A model generated the notes under the pieces. The model was not told where the DNA came from. It made no database searches and saw only the letters and a list, made by a program, of their open reading frames with translations. From NCBI GenBank assembly GCA_025403435.1, contig JAJQZP010000049.1, positions 253,487-317,486 on the forward strand: DNA of 64,000 nt. The letters run 5' to 3'. Source of the DNA: Artocarpus heterophyllus. Its lineage: Eukaryota > Streptophyta > Magnoliopsida > Rosales > Moraceae. This document shows, in pieces, positions 47,539-60,800 of the stretch. Each line of letters begins with the position of its first letter. Position 1 is the stretch's first letter. The translations under genes and the position numbers were made by a program.

Positions 47539-48516
47539 ATAAAGAGTAATTAATATATTGGTTTTATTGGAGCTTGAAATTATGTGTCCATTAGTCCCCT
47601 GCCATCTTTGCAAATATTGTTTAGACTATTAGACATGTGTGCCCTAAGGAGTAAAAATGTAATATGTTTTTGAAAACATTTTTATCAATAAAAAGTTTAT
47701 TTATTATTCATGTACCAAATTGTTGTCCACTTTACGTTTATATTTGTTGGATGTATGATAAGGAAATAAAGGTATAAGACCATTGGTCTAAACCTTTAAA
47801 ATTAGGCATATGATGGATAGATTATGTAGAAGATATGATTCTAAAGGTGATAGTTTAAATTATAAGATCTACAATCAAGGGAATAAAATTGGGCATTTTA
47901 TTCATGCAAAGATTGTTATGTTGTCTATATCCCTAATGAGAGATGGTTTGTCTTAGCCATTAGAGGTAGACTCCATGAATAGAAACATTGGTGCATTGTC
48001 ATATATTGGTGATGTATTAATAATTCTATCTCGGCAAATCAATTCACTTTAATATATGTGCTGTATCTTAATCCTGAGATAATAATGAGCCCGTTGTCTT
48101 AACTTATGTTTTTTGATGTACCAAGGGGTGACATCCATATTTTATGTTGGTACACATGCTGGTACATTGGAGGCATGACTCTTGATAGCGTGTACTTGTT
48201 ATTCATAGATATGAAATCCATAGCTCCTCTTTAGGAGTCGTTAATATCCTCTTATATGCCTTATCCTATAATTGAAAAACTTGAGCGTCAACTATTTAGA
48301 CACATAGGTGTAACCAAAGGTATACTGTCTTTGAATGATAAGTTTTTTGAAGGTGAGATAATGGAACGTAAGAGAAAAATAATTAAAAAGGTAAGATAGA
48401 ATTTATCCTTAAGCTGATCATGGATAATCCTATAGGGATACAATATATTATGATATAGACTTCGTAATTTTATATAGTTCAAGAGTGTAGCTTTAAGCTT
48501 TTAGTGGAGTAGCGTT
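47539..48516. other. Possible decayed non-coding retroelement
   Basis: TTGTTTAGACTATTAGACATG near 47620, then GTGTGCCCTAAGGAG and AATAAAAAG resemble the start and poly(A) region of a Ty1/copia-type LTR. No partner LTR and no coding sequence are seen, so the call is weak. Confidence 0.25.
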
Positions 48517-49353
48517 AAGGGGCGTTTGTTTTATAGTAATCAGTAGGAATCAAATTTTCGAGAAAATAATTGTAGGGAATATAATTCTTAGGAACCAAGA
48601 TTATCATGTTTGGCTAACCATAAGAATCTTTTATTAGATTTTTAAGAATAATATATTACTGTGTTTGGTTGTACATAAAAATCTTGTATAATTAACAAAA
48701 TAATTTATAGTATTAACATTAAATGTATCAATATAATATATTAGTACTAATATTAAATAATAATAATAATATAAATATGAATAATAAAATAATATTATAT
48801 ATAATTTAACATTAATATTACTTTGAATATTAATGTTATTATTATCATTATTATTAAATAATAATTATTTTATATTAATACAATACTTTCTTTATATTAT
48901 ATAAAATATTAATTTATAATAATCATAAAATTATTATTTAACAATATATTAATATTAAAATGTTGTATATAATATATAATATATTGATATGAATAATAAT
49001 AATAATAATAATAATAATATAATTCTTGATAATATATTATTATTTATATTAATATTAACATTAAATAAAAATATTGATATAAAAATATTAAACATATTTA
49101 GTTATATTTTATATTTATAATTATTATAATAGTATTTATATAATTTAATATTAATATTACTATAAATATTAATAATAAACTATTCATAGTGATATTATAT
49201 TATAATGTTTTTATTATTATTAATGTTATTATTATCCTTATTATTAAAGTATAATTTTATATTGATATAATATGTATATCTATATCATATATTAATATTA
49301 ATTTATAATAATAAAAAATTATTTTATTTTATTATTATAATATTTATATATAT
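48517..49353. other. MITE-like end followed by a very AT-rich stretch
   Basis: AAGGGGCGTTTGTTTT at 48517 resembles the end of a small DNA transposon, and GTGTTTGGTTG recurs at about 48661. From about 48690 to 49350 the sequence is almost only A and T, with an AAT microsatellite at about 48992-49018. Nothing coding is seen. Confidence 0.45.
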
Positions 49354-50010
49354 TGTTGATGCTTACCGTGATCTGACATCGGATCAACACCACTTGCGGC
49401 TGCGCACGGTCTGACTCTCATTCGATTCGCCTCTGCCTGGTCGGACGTACCTGCAACAAGAGGAGGGATGCTTCGGAGGTAATGGAAAGGTTAGTCGACA
49501 GACAAGGTCTCTCCGATGCTCAAGGCAGGGTTTGCTCGGCAAAGGGCGGCAGCCAGTTAGGTGGGAAGGAAGAATATCTCTAGAATGCCATGAATGCATC
49601 CTATTTATAGGCCACCACTTGGATCTGATGTAAGGTGGGTTTTACCCACGACCCGGGTGTCACATCAAGGTGTGTCAGGCAGTAGGTGACAAGTGTCGAG
49701 TCTCTCATCCGACGGATTGGACTCCATCGGACGGCAGTTAACTGCCTCGTGTTGGTCTATAATGGCGAGTGACAACCTGCTTGTAAGTAAGAATCAGCCG
49801 ACCCGAGCTAGGGTATATTCCAAGGTTGCAGCCTTCGTGGCGTGCAGCCTCGGAGGCCCCGAAAGGCACCTCGAGGGCCCCGAAAGGGCACCTCGGGAGG
49901 GCGTACATCGTGTCAGGGGAGTGAAGTAAGCTTACTGGAGTTCTGCCGAGCTTATGAGCCAACCACCGAAGTTTATTTCCTCAGTGGTGGCGCCGAGCTC
50001 ACCCTCAACA
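49354..50010 (-). repeat. 3' LTR of the Tat-type element (657 bp)
   Basis: TGTTGATG at the left and CCCTCAACA at the right give the 6-bp inverted ends TGTTGA/TCAACA. A minus-strand TATA box is at 49601-49610. No clear target-site duplication can be tested because the other end is lost. Confidence 0.82.
49601..49610 (-). promoter_or_regulatory. TATA box of the Tat-type LTR
   Basis: The plus strand CTATTTATAG reads CTATAAATAG on the minus strand, placed as expected for an LTR promoter. Confidence 0.6.
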
Positions 50011-50026
50011 TTAGCCCCCCAGTTCA
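50011..50026 (-). other. Polypurine tract of the Tat-type element
   Basis: The plus strand TTAGCCCCCCAGTTCA reads TGAACTGGGGGGCTAA on the minus strand, directly next to the LTR. Confidence 0.75.
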
Positions 50027-50235
50027 CTTGGTCGCTGTCCGGCCGGGTGGACTATGCTGAGTAGGTGAGGTCGGCTTAGAGGAAGAAGGCCAAACGACAC
50101 TTCGAAGGGGGGTGAGGCGAAAAGACGCGTGGATCAGACGGAGGACGGGTGCGCATTGTGGCCGTCTGCGTCGCCTGACAGGCGTAATGATCGCGCCTCC
50201 TGGTTTTTCGCGCCCAAATTCCCTCTTGAAATGGC

Positions 50236-50243
50236 TATAAATA
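50236..50243 (+). promoter_or_regulatory. TATA box of the antisense gene
   Basis: TATAAATA within GGCTATAAATAGGGCC, about 150 bases before the ATG at 50388. It points away from the LTR promoter. Confidence 0.6.
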
Positions 50244-50387
50244 GGGCCAACCTCTCAGTTATTTTCACTTCATTCTCAGAATTTTCACACCCAAAGAGTT
50301 TTAGCTACCGAGCTACAGTTATATACCTAAGGATCGTATCTCCTCGAGCTTCCGAGAATCCAAGCAGGTAACTTTTGAAGTGACAAA

Positions 50388-52868
50388 ATGAGTGATCTGA
50401 CCGATTCCTAAAATTTAGAGGTCTCTTGGTCGGACAGTAGTGTAGAAAGTAGTTCATCTACCACCCAGACCGACACCGAGGGAGTGTCTCCAGGGCGGGA
50501 TAGGGCCGGTTGGCTCGAGCAAATCCTGAGGGTCGATTCCCAAACGGTACCCGAGAAAGAATTTCTGAACATGCTGGACAGGCAAAGGCCGATTAGGCCA
50601 TCTAGGGAGCAGGACCCTTATGTCAGGTCAGCTACCGTGGGCTCATCTCGAGTTTTTTCAAGGGAGAGGGCTGAGCTACGAGCGCACGAGGATGCCCCGA
50701 GCACATCTGGCCGGAATGCTGGGGCTCATGTCCAAGTCATAGGGGTGATAACGGTAGACGTTTCCGACGAGAAACAGGCTGTTGAGGAGGTGGAAGCGGA
50801 GCTGTCGGAGATGGAGGAGCAGGAGGTCCAGGTCACCTGTGTTGGAGGCGTGACGGCGTATCGGGTAACTCGGCCCAGACAAACCTCAGCGGTGGGCTAC
50901 ACAAGCGCCATTACAGAGTCACGGTTGGAGAATCTATGCACCGAGTACGACATCCCAGACGACGTGACTCTCACTGTTCCCAGCGAGGTCGATTAACCTT
51001 TAGACGCGTCGGAGGGATGCATCACACTCTATGCCGAGTTCTTTAGGGCTGGGCTGCACCTCCCGTTCCACCCCTTTCTTCGCCAGGTACTTAAATGATT
51101 TCAACGTGTGCCCGACTCAACTAAACTCGAATAGCTATAGGTCGCTGATTAGGATGTATATATTATGGAGGTACCACCGGGACACTGAGATGCCGCTGGA
51201 AGCTTTCAAGCAAGTGTACAAGATGAAGAAGCTTCCTTGGCAGTCCGGTTGGTACTATGTCACCGGCTTCCAAAAGGATTTCATCTTAAGCAACCCCGAC
51301 TCGGATAAATTATGGAAGTATGAGTGGTTCTACGTTGGGGGAAATTATCTAGCTCGAGTCGGTGAGATCGTTCCTACAGACCAACATGTGCCGAGGTCGT
51401 TCGAGCAGAGGCATGTGTGGACCAAGCATCCTTGGGCATCGAGCCGTGTGTTCAGGGCGGTCAAAGATCTGTTCGAAAAGCCAGAGTCGACCAGGCAGCA
51501 GTCCTTCCTTTTAAGGAAGGACACTTTATCCGGTTATGGCTGGTTCGAGGAACTCAACAGAATAAATCCCCAAACTATTCACCCTGCCTGGAGTTTCGGG
51601 CAGGTTACCATTGCTCAGCCTAGTGCTGTTGATGTCCCGAGACCAAGTACTTCCTGATCCAGGTGGCCAACGAGGGAGCCTTCATCGTCCAGTTCTGAGG
51701 ACTCGTCGAGTGGCTCCTTCGATGTGGGGCCACCTATAGCCGACGAGGACCTCGAGGACGTGATTCGGCTCCTATACCCGTCCCGCCAACTCCAGATCGG
51801 AGGTCAGCCCTGAGTTTTATTTTTGTTTTCCCCTCTTTTTTTTTGCCAACCTGGTTTTGACTTTGAGGTTTCATTATGCAAAGATGTCGTCGGCGCCAAG
51901 CTCCCTCGCTAGTAGACGGGCTCTGATGGAGAGCCTAAGAAAGCAAAAGGGCAAGGCCATCGAGACCGGGAGGAAGCGTAAGCGGACGCCCAGGCCCGAG
52001 CTTCCGCTTCACCCCGAGCAGGTCTCCACATCAGTCCAAGTACCGTCACCTCCGCCACAGCCAACCAGGGACGCGCTAGAGGTGACGCCAGCTGATGAGA
52101 CAGCTAGAGGCTCGTCCGAGGATCCGTAGAGAAGGCGCCTGAACTACCACGGCATCGTCCTCGAACGTCTTAGGGATGCAATGCCTCAGGACGACTTGTT
52201 TATGAACATCAGCGGGGAGGACTTCCAGAGTCTCTGTAATACGGCCTTCTGAGTCGTTGCCTCCGTAAGTATTCGTCCGAACCGGTCATTCAAATTTCTC
52301 TTTTATCATGCTGCCAAGCACTGATGTCTTGATTCTTGCATATGAGTACTATTCTGCACATGGTCCACTCCTCGGGGATGAAGGATATCCATAAGGAGAA
52401 GGAGATGCACAAGAAGACCATTCTCAAGAAGGTGGATGTAGATAAGAAGCTCGATGCCAAGAACATTGAGCTAGACCAAGCCAAGGAGTCCCTCTCTCAG
52501 GCCCAGGAGGAAGCCCAGAAGGCTAAGGCCGAAGCCCAGGAGGCTTTGAGGTAGGCTAGGGAGGCGAAGGATGAAGCTGCACGGCTTAAAGGGCGGCTGA
52601 CATCCCTCCAGGAGGAGCATTAGCACGTTGTGGATGAGCTTCCAGGACGCCTGGCCCGAGCGGTGGACGAGTTTAAGGCATCCCCAAAATACGCTGATCT
52701 CTACTATTACGGCATGACCGACATCCATGAACACCTGATCGGGCAGCACCCTGAAGCAGAGGGCTTCGATTGGTCGTTCATTATCAAGCTCGATCAAGGA
52801 GCTGTCGAGCAACAGCAGGGCAAGGAGGAGGTTGTCATGGTAGATGACGATGACGATGGGGATGGGTA
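50388..52868 (+). pseudogene. Antisense gene of the Tat-type element (gypsy-type transposon domain plus coiled coil), decayed
   Basis: ATG at 50388 starts MSDLTDS, then a stop at 50409; the frame reopens with acidic/serine sequence and runs to 50996. The next part (about 51000-51657) has LHLPFHPF, LNDFNVCPTQLNSNSYRSL and WYYVTGF, matching the domain called putative gypsy-type transposon (Transposase_28) in plants; a one-base frameshift lies near 51090. A second likely exon starts near 51886 (MSSAPSSL, basic and proline-rich), with a donor GTAAGT near 52266. A third starts near 52320 and is a long charged coiled coil (IHKEKEMHKK, EEAQKAKAEAQEA), followed by YADLYYYG and an acidic end at 52868. 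Stops inside look like former CAA, CAG or CGA codons. The function is unknown even in intact relatives. Confidence 0.72.
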
Positions 52869-53749
52869 GAGCACAGTTGGTGGCAGAGGCGAGGAGGACA
52901 CAGTTGGGGGCGAGACCCAAGCTTAGACTAATTTTATCTTTTGTTGTTTTTTTTTTACTTGTCCGGGCTCGGGAGGTGTCCGGTTTATTATACCTCCCCT
53001 ATAAATAAAAATTTATTTCCCGTTCTTCTCTTCTCGGATTGTTGTATGCATTTTTGCTCTACATTATTTTCCAAGTGCGAATGTCCTCGGGTTATTGTGT
53101 TCTTGTTTCAACATGAAGGAATCCTTGAAGATAACGGTTACCGCTCTCAACTACCGAGTAACCAGATATCTCGGTCTTGGACTTGGAGCAGAATGCTTCG
53201 CGTTTCCAAGTTAGATGCTCCTCGGGGAGGATTCCTGGTTGGGACCAAGTCTCGATAGCATCGAGTTATCCGAGCGAGAATCGAGTTATCCAAGCAGAGG
53301 TGGTATCCCCTTCTTTTCTCAGTTAATTCGAGTAGTTATCCTTGCCTGCTTAGTTAATCTGAGCGTGGTTTAGGTTTCTTATCTCGGCCGGGCAGGGCAC
53401 AACGGCGTGTGGTTACCCTTACCCCTGTTTGCCCCTCTAGACTTGCTCAAGTTTTGAAGAAGCTTTACAAGTGTAGGACTCATTAGGCACGCTATTATGC
53501 CAAGCACTTACTAGGTTGCCTGTACGGCGAAAGACCTAAGGTTGGTATGCCGACCAGCCCCCAGCTCGGTTTATCAGGATAACTCTCCCTCGTAGGGAGT
53601 TATCGTCTCATCCTTCGAGCTAGAGTTACGACGTTCTATTTTGGATCTACATTTCCTTTAAACACATTGCTAAAGTGGAATGGTGTAGGAAAGTTGTATT
53701 CCATTAATGTGATATGTACATACATTTTTCTAGTCCTATTGAGTAGGTC
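52869..53749. other. Spacer between the convergent antisense gene and pol
   Basis: TATAAATAAAAATTTATTT near 53000 contains AATAAA, a likely poly(A) signal for the antisense gene. A GAGTTATCC(G/A)AGC unit is repeated near 53264-53300. No coding sequence is recognised. Confidence 0.45.
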
Positions 53750-55637
53750 TAGTTACAAAAGAATTTCGGCCAGAGGTCAAAAAGGGTTTTCTGGCTCTGA
53801 ATTTAGCAAAAGAATCTTTTAAGAAGCGTGGCATTCCAAGGATGCCCGAGCTGATTTCCTTCCATGTCGGATAATCTGTACATGCCCGGTCGTACAATGT
53901 CATCGACCCTAAACGAACCCTCCCACTTTGGACCAAAGGACCCAAGGCCAGGCTATTAAATCGTGACCTTCTTTAGTACCACGTCTCCAACCTTAAAACT
54001 TCTGGTCTGAACTTTCTTGTTGTAATACCGAGCTACTACCTGATTTCGAGTTGCGTTACGAACCGCTGCTTGGTTTCTTTTTTCTTTGAGTAGATCGAGC
54101 TCGGTCATCATCAACTCCATGTTTAGAGTCTCCTCGTACTGTTCAATTCTGAAGCTAGGCAACCCTACTATAGTTGGGATGACAGCCTCTGTCCCGTATA
54201 CGAGGGAGAATGATGTTTCACCGGTCACTATCCGAGCAGTTGTTCGGTATGCCCAGAGCACTTGTGGGAGTTCGTTAATCCATGCACCTTTGAGCCCCTT
54301 GAGTTTTTTCTTTAGGTTGTCTTTGATTGTCTTGTTCATGGCCTCCACCTGGCCGTTACTCTATGGATAGCTCAGGGAGGAGAAGACTTTCCTAATGTCG
54401 AGCCTCTCACATAGACGGAGGAGACCCAAAGATTCCAACTGTTTGGCATTGTCGGTCACAATTGTGCGCAGGATTCCAAACCGGCAAATGATGTTCTTCC
54501 ACACGAAGTTGGTGCACTTAGCTTCGGTCATGTTGGTACAGGGTTCAACCTCGATCCACTTTGTAAGATAATCTATGGCCACGATGTAGTATTTGAATTG
54601 CGATTGGGCCGACAGGGGTCCGATCAAGTCAATGGCCCACTTTGCAAATGGCCATGCCGAGGTCACTGAAGTGAGCGGCTCGATGTGAGATCTAGGAATT
54701 CTGGCAAATTGCTAGCATTTGAGGCAAAATCCCCACAGTCCTGCTGCATGGTTGGCCAATAGTAGCCCTGTCGGAGGCACTTTTGGGCCAAAGAGCATCC
54801 CCCAGAGTGGTTGCCGCAAAGGCCCTCGTGGATCTCTCTCATTAGATACCCGGCCTCTTTGGGATCAAGCATCTCAGACATGGTGTGGTGTAGCCTCGTT
54901 GGTATAATCTTCCACTAATCATCAAATACTAGGCCGAGCCGTTACGTACCCGACGTTCTTCTTCTCGTTCGTCGAGTAATTCGACTGTGGTCAGGTATCG
55001 GATGATCAGGTCCATCCACGTGGTCCCAGGTTCTTCAGCTATGCTTACGATTTTCTTAACGATACTTGGCTCAGCAAGTCTTTCAATGGGGACTGAAGTT
55101 AAATCACTTCTGCCCAAGCCGGACGCTAAGCGGGCGAGGGCGTCGGCCTCCGCGTTCTCTGAACGGGGGATCTGCTTGAAAGAATAAGACTTAAATTGTA
55201 TGAGCAGTTGTTTCACTTCTTGCAAATATCCAGCCATGGAGTCTGCACGGGCCTGAAATCCCCCAGTGACCTACTGAACCACAAGCATTGAGTCGCTGTG
55301 AATGGTGATGAGGTTTACCCCGAGATCTTGGGCGATCCGAAGCCCGGCCAGGAGGGCTTCGTATTCTGCCTCATTTTTGGAGGCCTTGAAGTTAAATCAG
55401 AGGGCGTAGATGACCTTATAACCGTCTAGGCTGGTTAAGATCAGCCCGGTGCCCGATCCGTCGACGCAAGAAGATCCATCGACGTGCAGTTTCCAGTCCA
55501 ACTCTAGGGAAAGACTGTCCTCACTACAACTGGGTGCATCGACACTTCGATGGGTGACTTCCCGACAAGTGGAGTCGCCTGTCCGGCGTCTGTGAATTCT
55601 GTAATGAAATCTGCTAGAGCTTGAGCTTTGATGGTGC
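53750..55637 (-). pseudogene. Tat-type pol fragment: RNase H and integrase, decayed
   Basis: On the minus strand from 55637: IKAQALADFI (linker), RNase H with LHVDGSSCVDGSGTGLIL (about 55480), an RNase H tail SYSFKQIPRSENAEADALAR (about 55170), integrase zinc region with HEGLCGNHSGG and QGYYWPTM, catalytic parts IDLIGPL and VTDNAKQ (first two Asp), and NGQVEAMNK (Glu) at about 54340. The C-terminal part has DVVLKK and, after a frame change, LGHPWNATLLKRFFAK near 53830. At least three frameshifts and several TAG stops are present. Confidence 0.85.
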
Positions 55638-57876
55638 GCTAATATTAAGATTAGAGATAGTATACGGGAAGGATAACACATGTAGTGTCCACCCAGTAAA
55701 GTAGCGCATTTGAGAATTGTTTAATAGGCATGTATCAATAGTAAGAATTGCACAATAGGCAAGGAAGGTTTATTGAAAGCCCTTCCAGTCACGATAGAAC
55801 CGATAGGATTTTTCATTTCATGAGTTAGAATATATTGCTAATATATTTATATATATATTAACCAAATCCAAGATGAGAGAGATACGGTTGATATGTTAGA
55901 ATTATTATGATATGTTAAAACACATACTTTGGGTAAGATCATGAGAATAGGTGTCCAGCCCATATTGTTCATCTAAAAGATAAAAGAACATGAAAAAAAA
56001 AATAGTTGATAGATTTCTTCTTGATAAAATTTCAAATCCATCAAAACCAATAACCTATAAGTATACTTCTTACTTATATCTTCTCTTATTTTTCCCATTC
56101 ATAGACAAAAAAAATGTAATGTTTAACATAAAATACCCAACAGGTAAGAAAAAGGTTCTACTATGCCCATCCCCTCCTAGAAAGGAAACATTGTTTAAGC
56201 TCAAGGTTCAAAATCAAAGATTAGATTGAGAACAATCTGAACGTAATCAGTAGAACTACTACCCATAAACATAAAAATAGAAAGAACATGGCGTTAGACA
56301 ATCCAACCCATAAACTAGGACCATCAACAGGTATTAAAAGAAAAAATTTAAGAACTCGATTAAGTGAAGATTAAGATAACAAGAAGAGAGTGAAGACAGG
56401 CATTTGGTGCCTCATTGACAAGTTTGCAACTCTTAGTCTAGCTCGGACTTGACAATGAGATAGAATAGGAGTAGAAGACTGTCTAAGAAGGCTCTTAAAG
56501 CCTGAGACACAACCCCTGCTAGAAGTAGCAAGGAAGTCTTAGAACGATATAGGATACTAAATTGGGCTAGAAAGAAGGAACACGTAGCTAGTTATAGACA
56601 CGAAATTCACATGTAGAGAAAGTTGAAGAAAGTTAAGACACATCATGAATGTTTCTACAGTGGAAACAAGATTGATTAGAACCCTGAATAAGGGATAAGC
56701 TTTGCAAACTGTAAAATACCATAAGATGACCTACACAGGATTATGCCATTGAACAAGTTGAGACTATTAAGGCTAGAATGGCACCTATTTTCTAAGGAAA
56801 TAGGTGCTTGAAAGACTTGAATTACAATCTCAAGGTAGGTAGGACATCGACAAGACTTTATAAATCTTTTTTAGGTTAAAGGAGATAGTATAGTTTTGCT
56901 CTCCCGGAGAGCATACACCACTTAGTAGTACAAGATTTAGATCTAGAATCATTTCTTAAACAAAAAAAGGGCTATGAAAAGTGTAAATCTACCTAATCAT
57001 TTACGATATGCTACCGTAGCATGTTCTAAATTCTAGAGTAAGTATAGTAAAGGGAATCAATAGTATGAATTTATATGCCATGAGAATTTGTTTGCTTAAT
57101 ATGTCACGATAGTATGTCGAGATTTCTAGAATAAGCCTATCTAAGGAGAATCCATGGCACGATCTCTATATGTCAAGGGACACAATGCACCCTATTATAC
57201 AATATCACAGTGAGATTTTCTGCTAGAAGAAAAATAAAACCTCCAACTTGCGTTTAAGAATCTAGAAGAAATTGCTATAAGACATACTAGTTTTGATTAG
57301 AAATCGTAAGAACGATTTAGATAATCAAGTATAATTTAGAAAATCAAGTATAATTTAGAAAATTTCTCATGACCAACAGAGAGGTCACATAAGCAAAACC
57401 AAGAGAGACTCTACAAATATGAAAAATAGGAACGAATTTTCCTTTTCTCACATCCCAAGGAGAGGCGAGACATGTTCAAGAGAGATGTGAATGGATAAGC
57501 TTAAACGTTATAAATCCTTAGAAGTTTTAAAACAAGTAGATAAACATGTTTTAGACAATCATTATCACTAATCTGGATGATTAGATGATAAAAACCTATA
57601 AATTAAGTGATAAAAAATGAACTTTTTGGCTAGATCTTACGTACAAGATGATGATCTTGAAGTAGATATGTAACCTAAGAGGGGAAATAAGATTAGTACA
57701 AGTCCTAGAACAAGATAAAGATGGCCTCAGGAAAACAAGGCCATATTTTCATATCAAGATACTTAGGATAGAATTGCTAAAAGCAAGAAAACCCTATAGG
57801 AATAAGTTACAAAGCCGTAGGATACCCCTACTTTATCCCAATTTTTGAAGACAAAAATTTTATAAGGTGGGTAGAT
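55638..57876 (+). other. Non-coding internal remnant before the 4.4 kb LTR
   Basis: AT-rich, with no recognisable protein on either strand. GACAAAAATTTTATAAGGTGGGTAGAT just before the LTR resembles the end of a chromovirus internal region (compare 5490-5522). It may be a heavily mutated pol end or the interior of a non-autonomous element. Confidence 0.45.
57863..57875 (+). other. Polypurine tract before the long LTR
   Basis: TAAGGTGGGTAGA, one base before TGTAATGACCC. Confidence 0.65.
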
Positions 57877-60800
57877 TGTAATGACCCGAAAAAACTAAAA
57901 ATTAATAAGTATGATTAATTAAGGATTTTTCTATAACAATACTGTTAATTCATAATGAAGTACAAGTTTAGAATTTATAAACACAAATTTCTGTAAGAAT
58001 TCTGTTCAAGACTAGAAATTTTCTATAATGCCTTGGAAATTCATAAGTTTAAATCGCGACTTAATCACGATTTATGATTATGATTTTATCAATTGAATGC
58101 AATTTGAAAGTCTTAATAGTTATAAGACTTTAGAAATAAATAATATTCTAAATGTATAATTTTATGTATTGATATATGAAGCATAAAGCAAAGGTGATGT
58201 TATGATAGTACATTTAAATAATTAAAAATAATTATTTAATATGCTAAACTAAAAGTTTATGATTCAATAATTTCATGTATGAGCCATAATAGTAACATTT
58301 ATAAAATCTCAATTAGAATATTTAAATTGAGATTATGTAATAAAAAGGAATTTTTTAATCCATATGATTATACAGAATTCTTATATGATGCCAATTTAGG
58401 TTGACATGTAATCAACAACACAATACTATGATTAAGAAATGGTAAGCATAAAATTTATGTATGCAAGATCGACCTTGATTTTTATGAGATCACAAGGTAT
58501 GAAAATTATTTTCTAATTCTTAAGAATTATTAGAAATTTAAGAATTCACGATGTCTTATACTTGCACGGTAAAATACTTACAAGTATAAACAACTGTGTG
58601 AAATTTACAATAATAAATTGTTGTATTATTATTATTGTGAAAACATTAATGAAATTCACAAACCTTGCATGAGCCCTTAAGGCAAATGCAAAATCACAAA
58701 CGGATAAATTTCAATCCGTAAAGTGATTATGGAAAAGTTTAAAAAGCATCCAGAGATTAGCTGTGGAGTCATAAATGGTATTCTACGAGAAACAGTTCGG
58801 GTTAAACCTGTAAAACATGTAATTATGCTAAGTCAAGATTTTAAATTAAATCGACTTGTAGATAGTCAATTTAATTTACAAAAAATTTTATAATTTACTA
58901 TTGTTTCTATGATAAAAGTAGAAATTTATAATATGAAAATTTTTGATGAAAAATATATGTTTTGATTAACAATTTAAAAGTTTTAAAAGTAACAAAAAAA
59001 TTATTTTGATAAAAGCTCTAACTACATACTATTATTTTAAGAAAATCAAGTGAATGTAGTGAATATAATTAATCATTGGTTTTCAAGACAAATATGTCAG
59101 TTTATTATTTTAGGATAAAATCATTGAATCCATAAAGAGTATGAATACTTTAAGATTGTAATACAATAAGAAAATTGGAATTTTACTTACATATTTTTAG
59201 AAAGACAAAGAATATTACAGTTTTAAAGTACAGTTTGTCTACACCAATTTCAATTTTACGGATCAAAAACTTGATCAAACCACGCAGGACACAATTTAGA
59301 CTATGTAGACCATAAGATTGTCTATAAATACATAGACAAAGAAAAAAAAAACTTAGCCAATTGAAAAAAAAAAATCAGCCACACTCTCTCTACCCTCTCT
59401 CTCTCCTCCAGCTCAGTCTAAGAATCTGGTGTCAGTTTTTGACAACTCCATCACCAACGAAAAACTCTCATCAAGCTAAGTCCAATGGTGTGTCGTGCCG
59501 TTCATAACTCCACCAGAGGAAGCCATAGAAAACCTCATAATTTTTTGACAAGATATCTTCATGGTCCGGCATCTGATCGACATGATTCTTGTTCCTACAC
59601 AACCACCATGATGAGTAGGTCCAAGCTTAGTTGCACCTCAATAGCCACCCGAGAGCTCTGCCTATACCCCCTATTGTTGGCGCCATGCTGCCATTGACCC
59701 TATTGTTCTAGGTGGAGTTGAAGCATTTTGTCTAACCCAAAAGACTCAGAGGGTGATGCTGAGTCAGATTCCCCTTTCAATTTTGCCAAACCACCTCTCC
59801 TGGTAGGAGATCAGAGGACCTCTGTTGTGCAACACCGTGGAGAACTCTGTGGTGGTTGATCCTGGCCATTTCACCCCAGATTGATAGAGGGGAAATGTTC
59901 AATGATGCACGGGGAATATTTCCCAGCCCTCAACTGCACCCAACTGCCATGGATGGATAGAGATTAGAGTCTACTATTGTAAGCCGCCATTGCTGTTACC
60001 GTTTTTTATGTTTTTGAGGATGCTGAGGTGCACCACCACCACCAAAACTTTTAGAGTACACCGAGGAAGGAAAACCCTAACTCAATTTCACAGTATCATT
60101 GCTAGAAAGCCATGATTAGAATAGTCTATCACTGCCACTATAGGAGTTTCAATTTGGGCAAACAAAGACTAATTTTGGTTAAATTGAGGCCACCAATGAG
60201 CTAAGGGGTTGAAGAATTGTTAGGGACTAAAGTGCTATCATAGCCCAGTCACCAAAGCCACCGCATGCGCCCTACGCATCGTTGCGGGTGGCTGATCTTA
60301 GCGACCTCAGGTTTTGGTTATGTAGATCTTTGATCGATGATTGAGACCACTTTTTGAATTGTTTCAACATCCCAAACGTGATGGTGCCCTTTGTTCAAGC
60401 TAATTCCATTACGTTGAAAATCGTCCGGTATTAGCTACATGGTGATCAAGGCAACTCAGATTGTAGTAACGAAGTCCAGAGTGATGTTTCTAGCAATGCA
60501 TGATCTCTAAGAAGCATCCCTAGCCATCTGTGGTTGCTCAAGGGCCACTGTCAAGGATGCTTTATAGACTGGAGATACAATGAGATACTATTAGGCCCTC
60601 TTAGCTAGGAGTCCAATTAATTAGGAATATTGCCTATAGTATGAACATTTTTTAAATAAATTTTTAATATGTTTTCATAAAAATTCATGAAATGCATGAT
60701 CAACGATATGTTGCACTGTGTTATGTTATGATGTGATGTTATGTTATAATATAATTATGATTTATTATGTTTCTATCATGCCATGTCATGTTATGTTATG

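Larger units (their letters stand above)
49354..55637 (-). mobile_element. Tat-type Ty3/gypsy element, 3' half, with an antisense gene
   Basis: Minus-strand element whose left end is the 3' LTR (49354-50010). Next come a polypurine tract, a gene on the opposite strand (50388 to about 52868), and the end of pol (about 53750 to 55637). The layout of an antisense gene between pol and 3' LTR is known for the Tat lineage (for example Grande-like elements). Homology stops at about 55637, at the start of RNase H; RT, protease, gag and the 5' LTR are missing. Frame breaks are many. Confidence 0.8.

Noticed and set aside
59485..59697. 70-codon frame in the long LTR
   Set aside because: No family resemblance and inside the transcribed part of an LTR.
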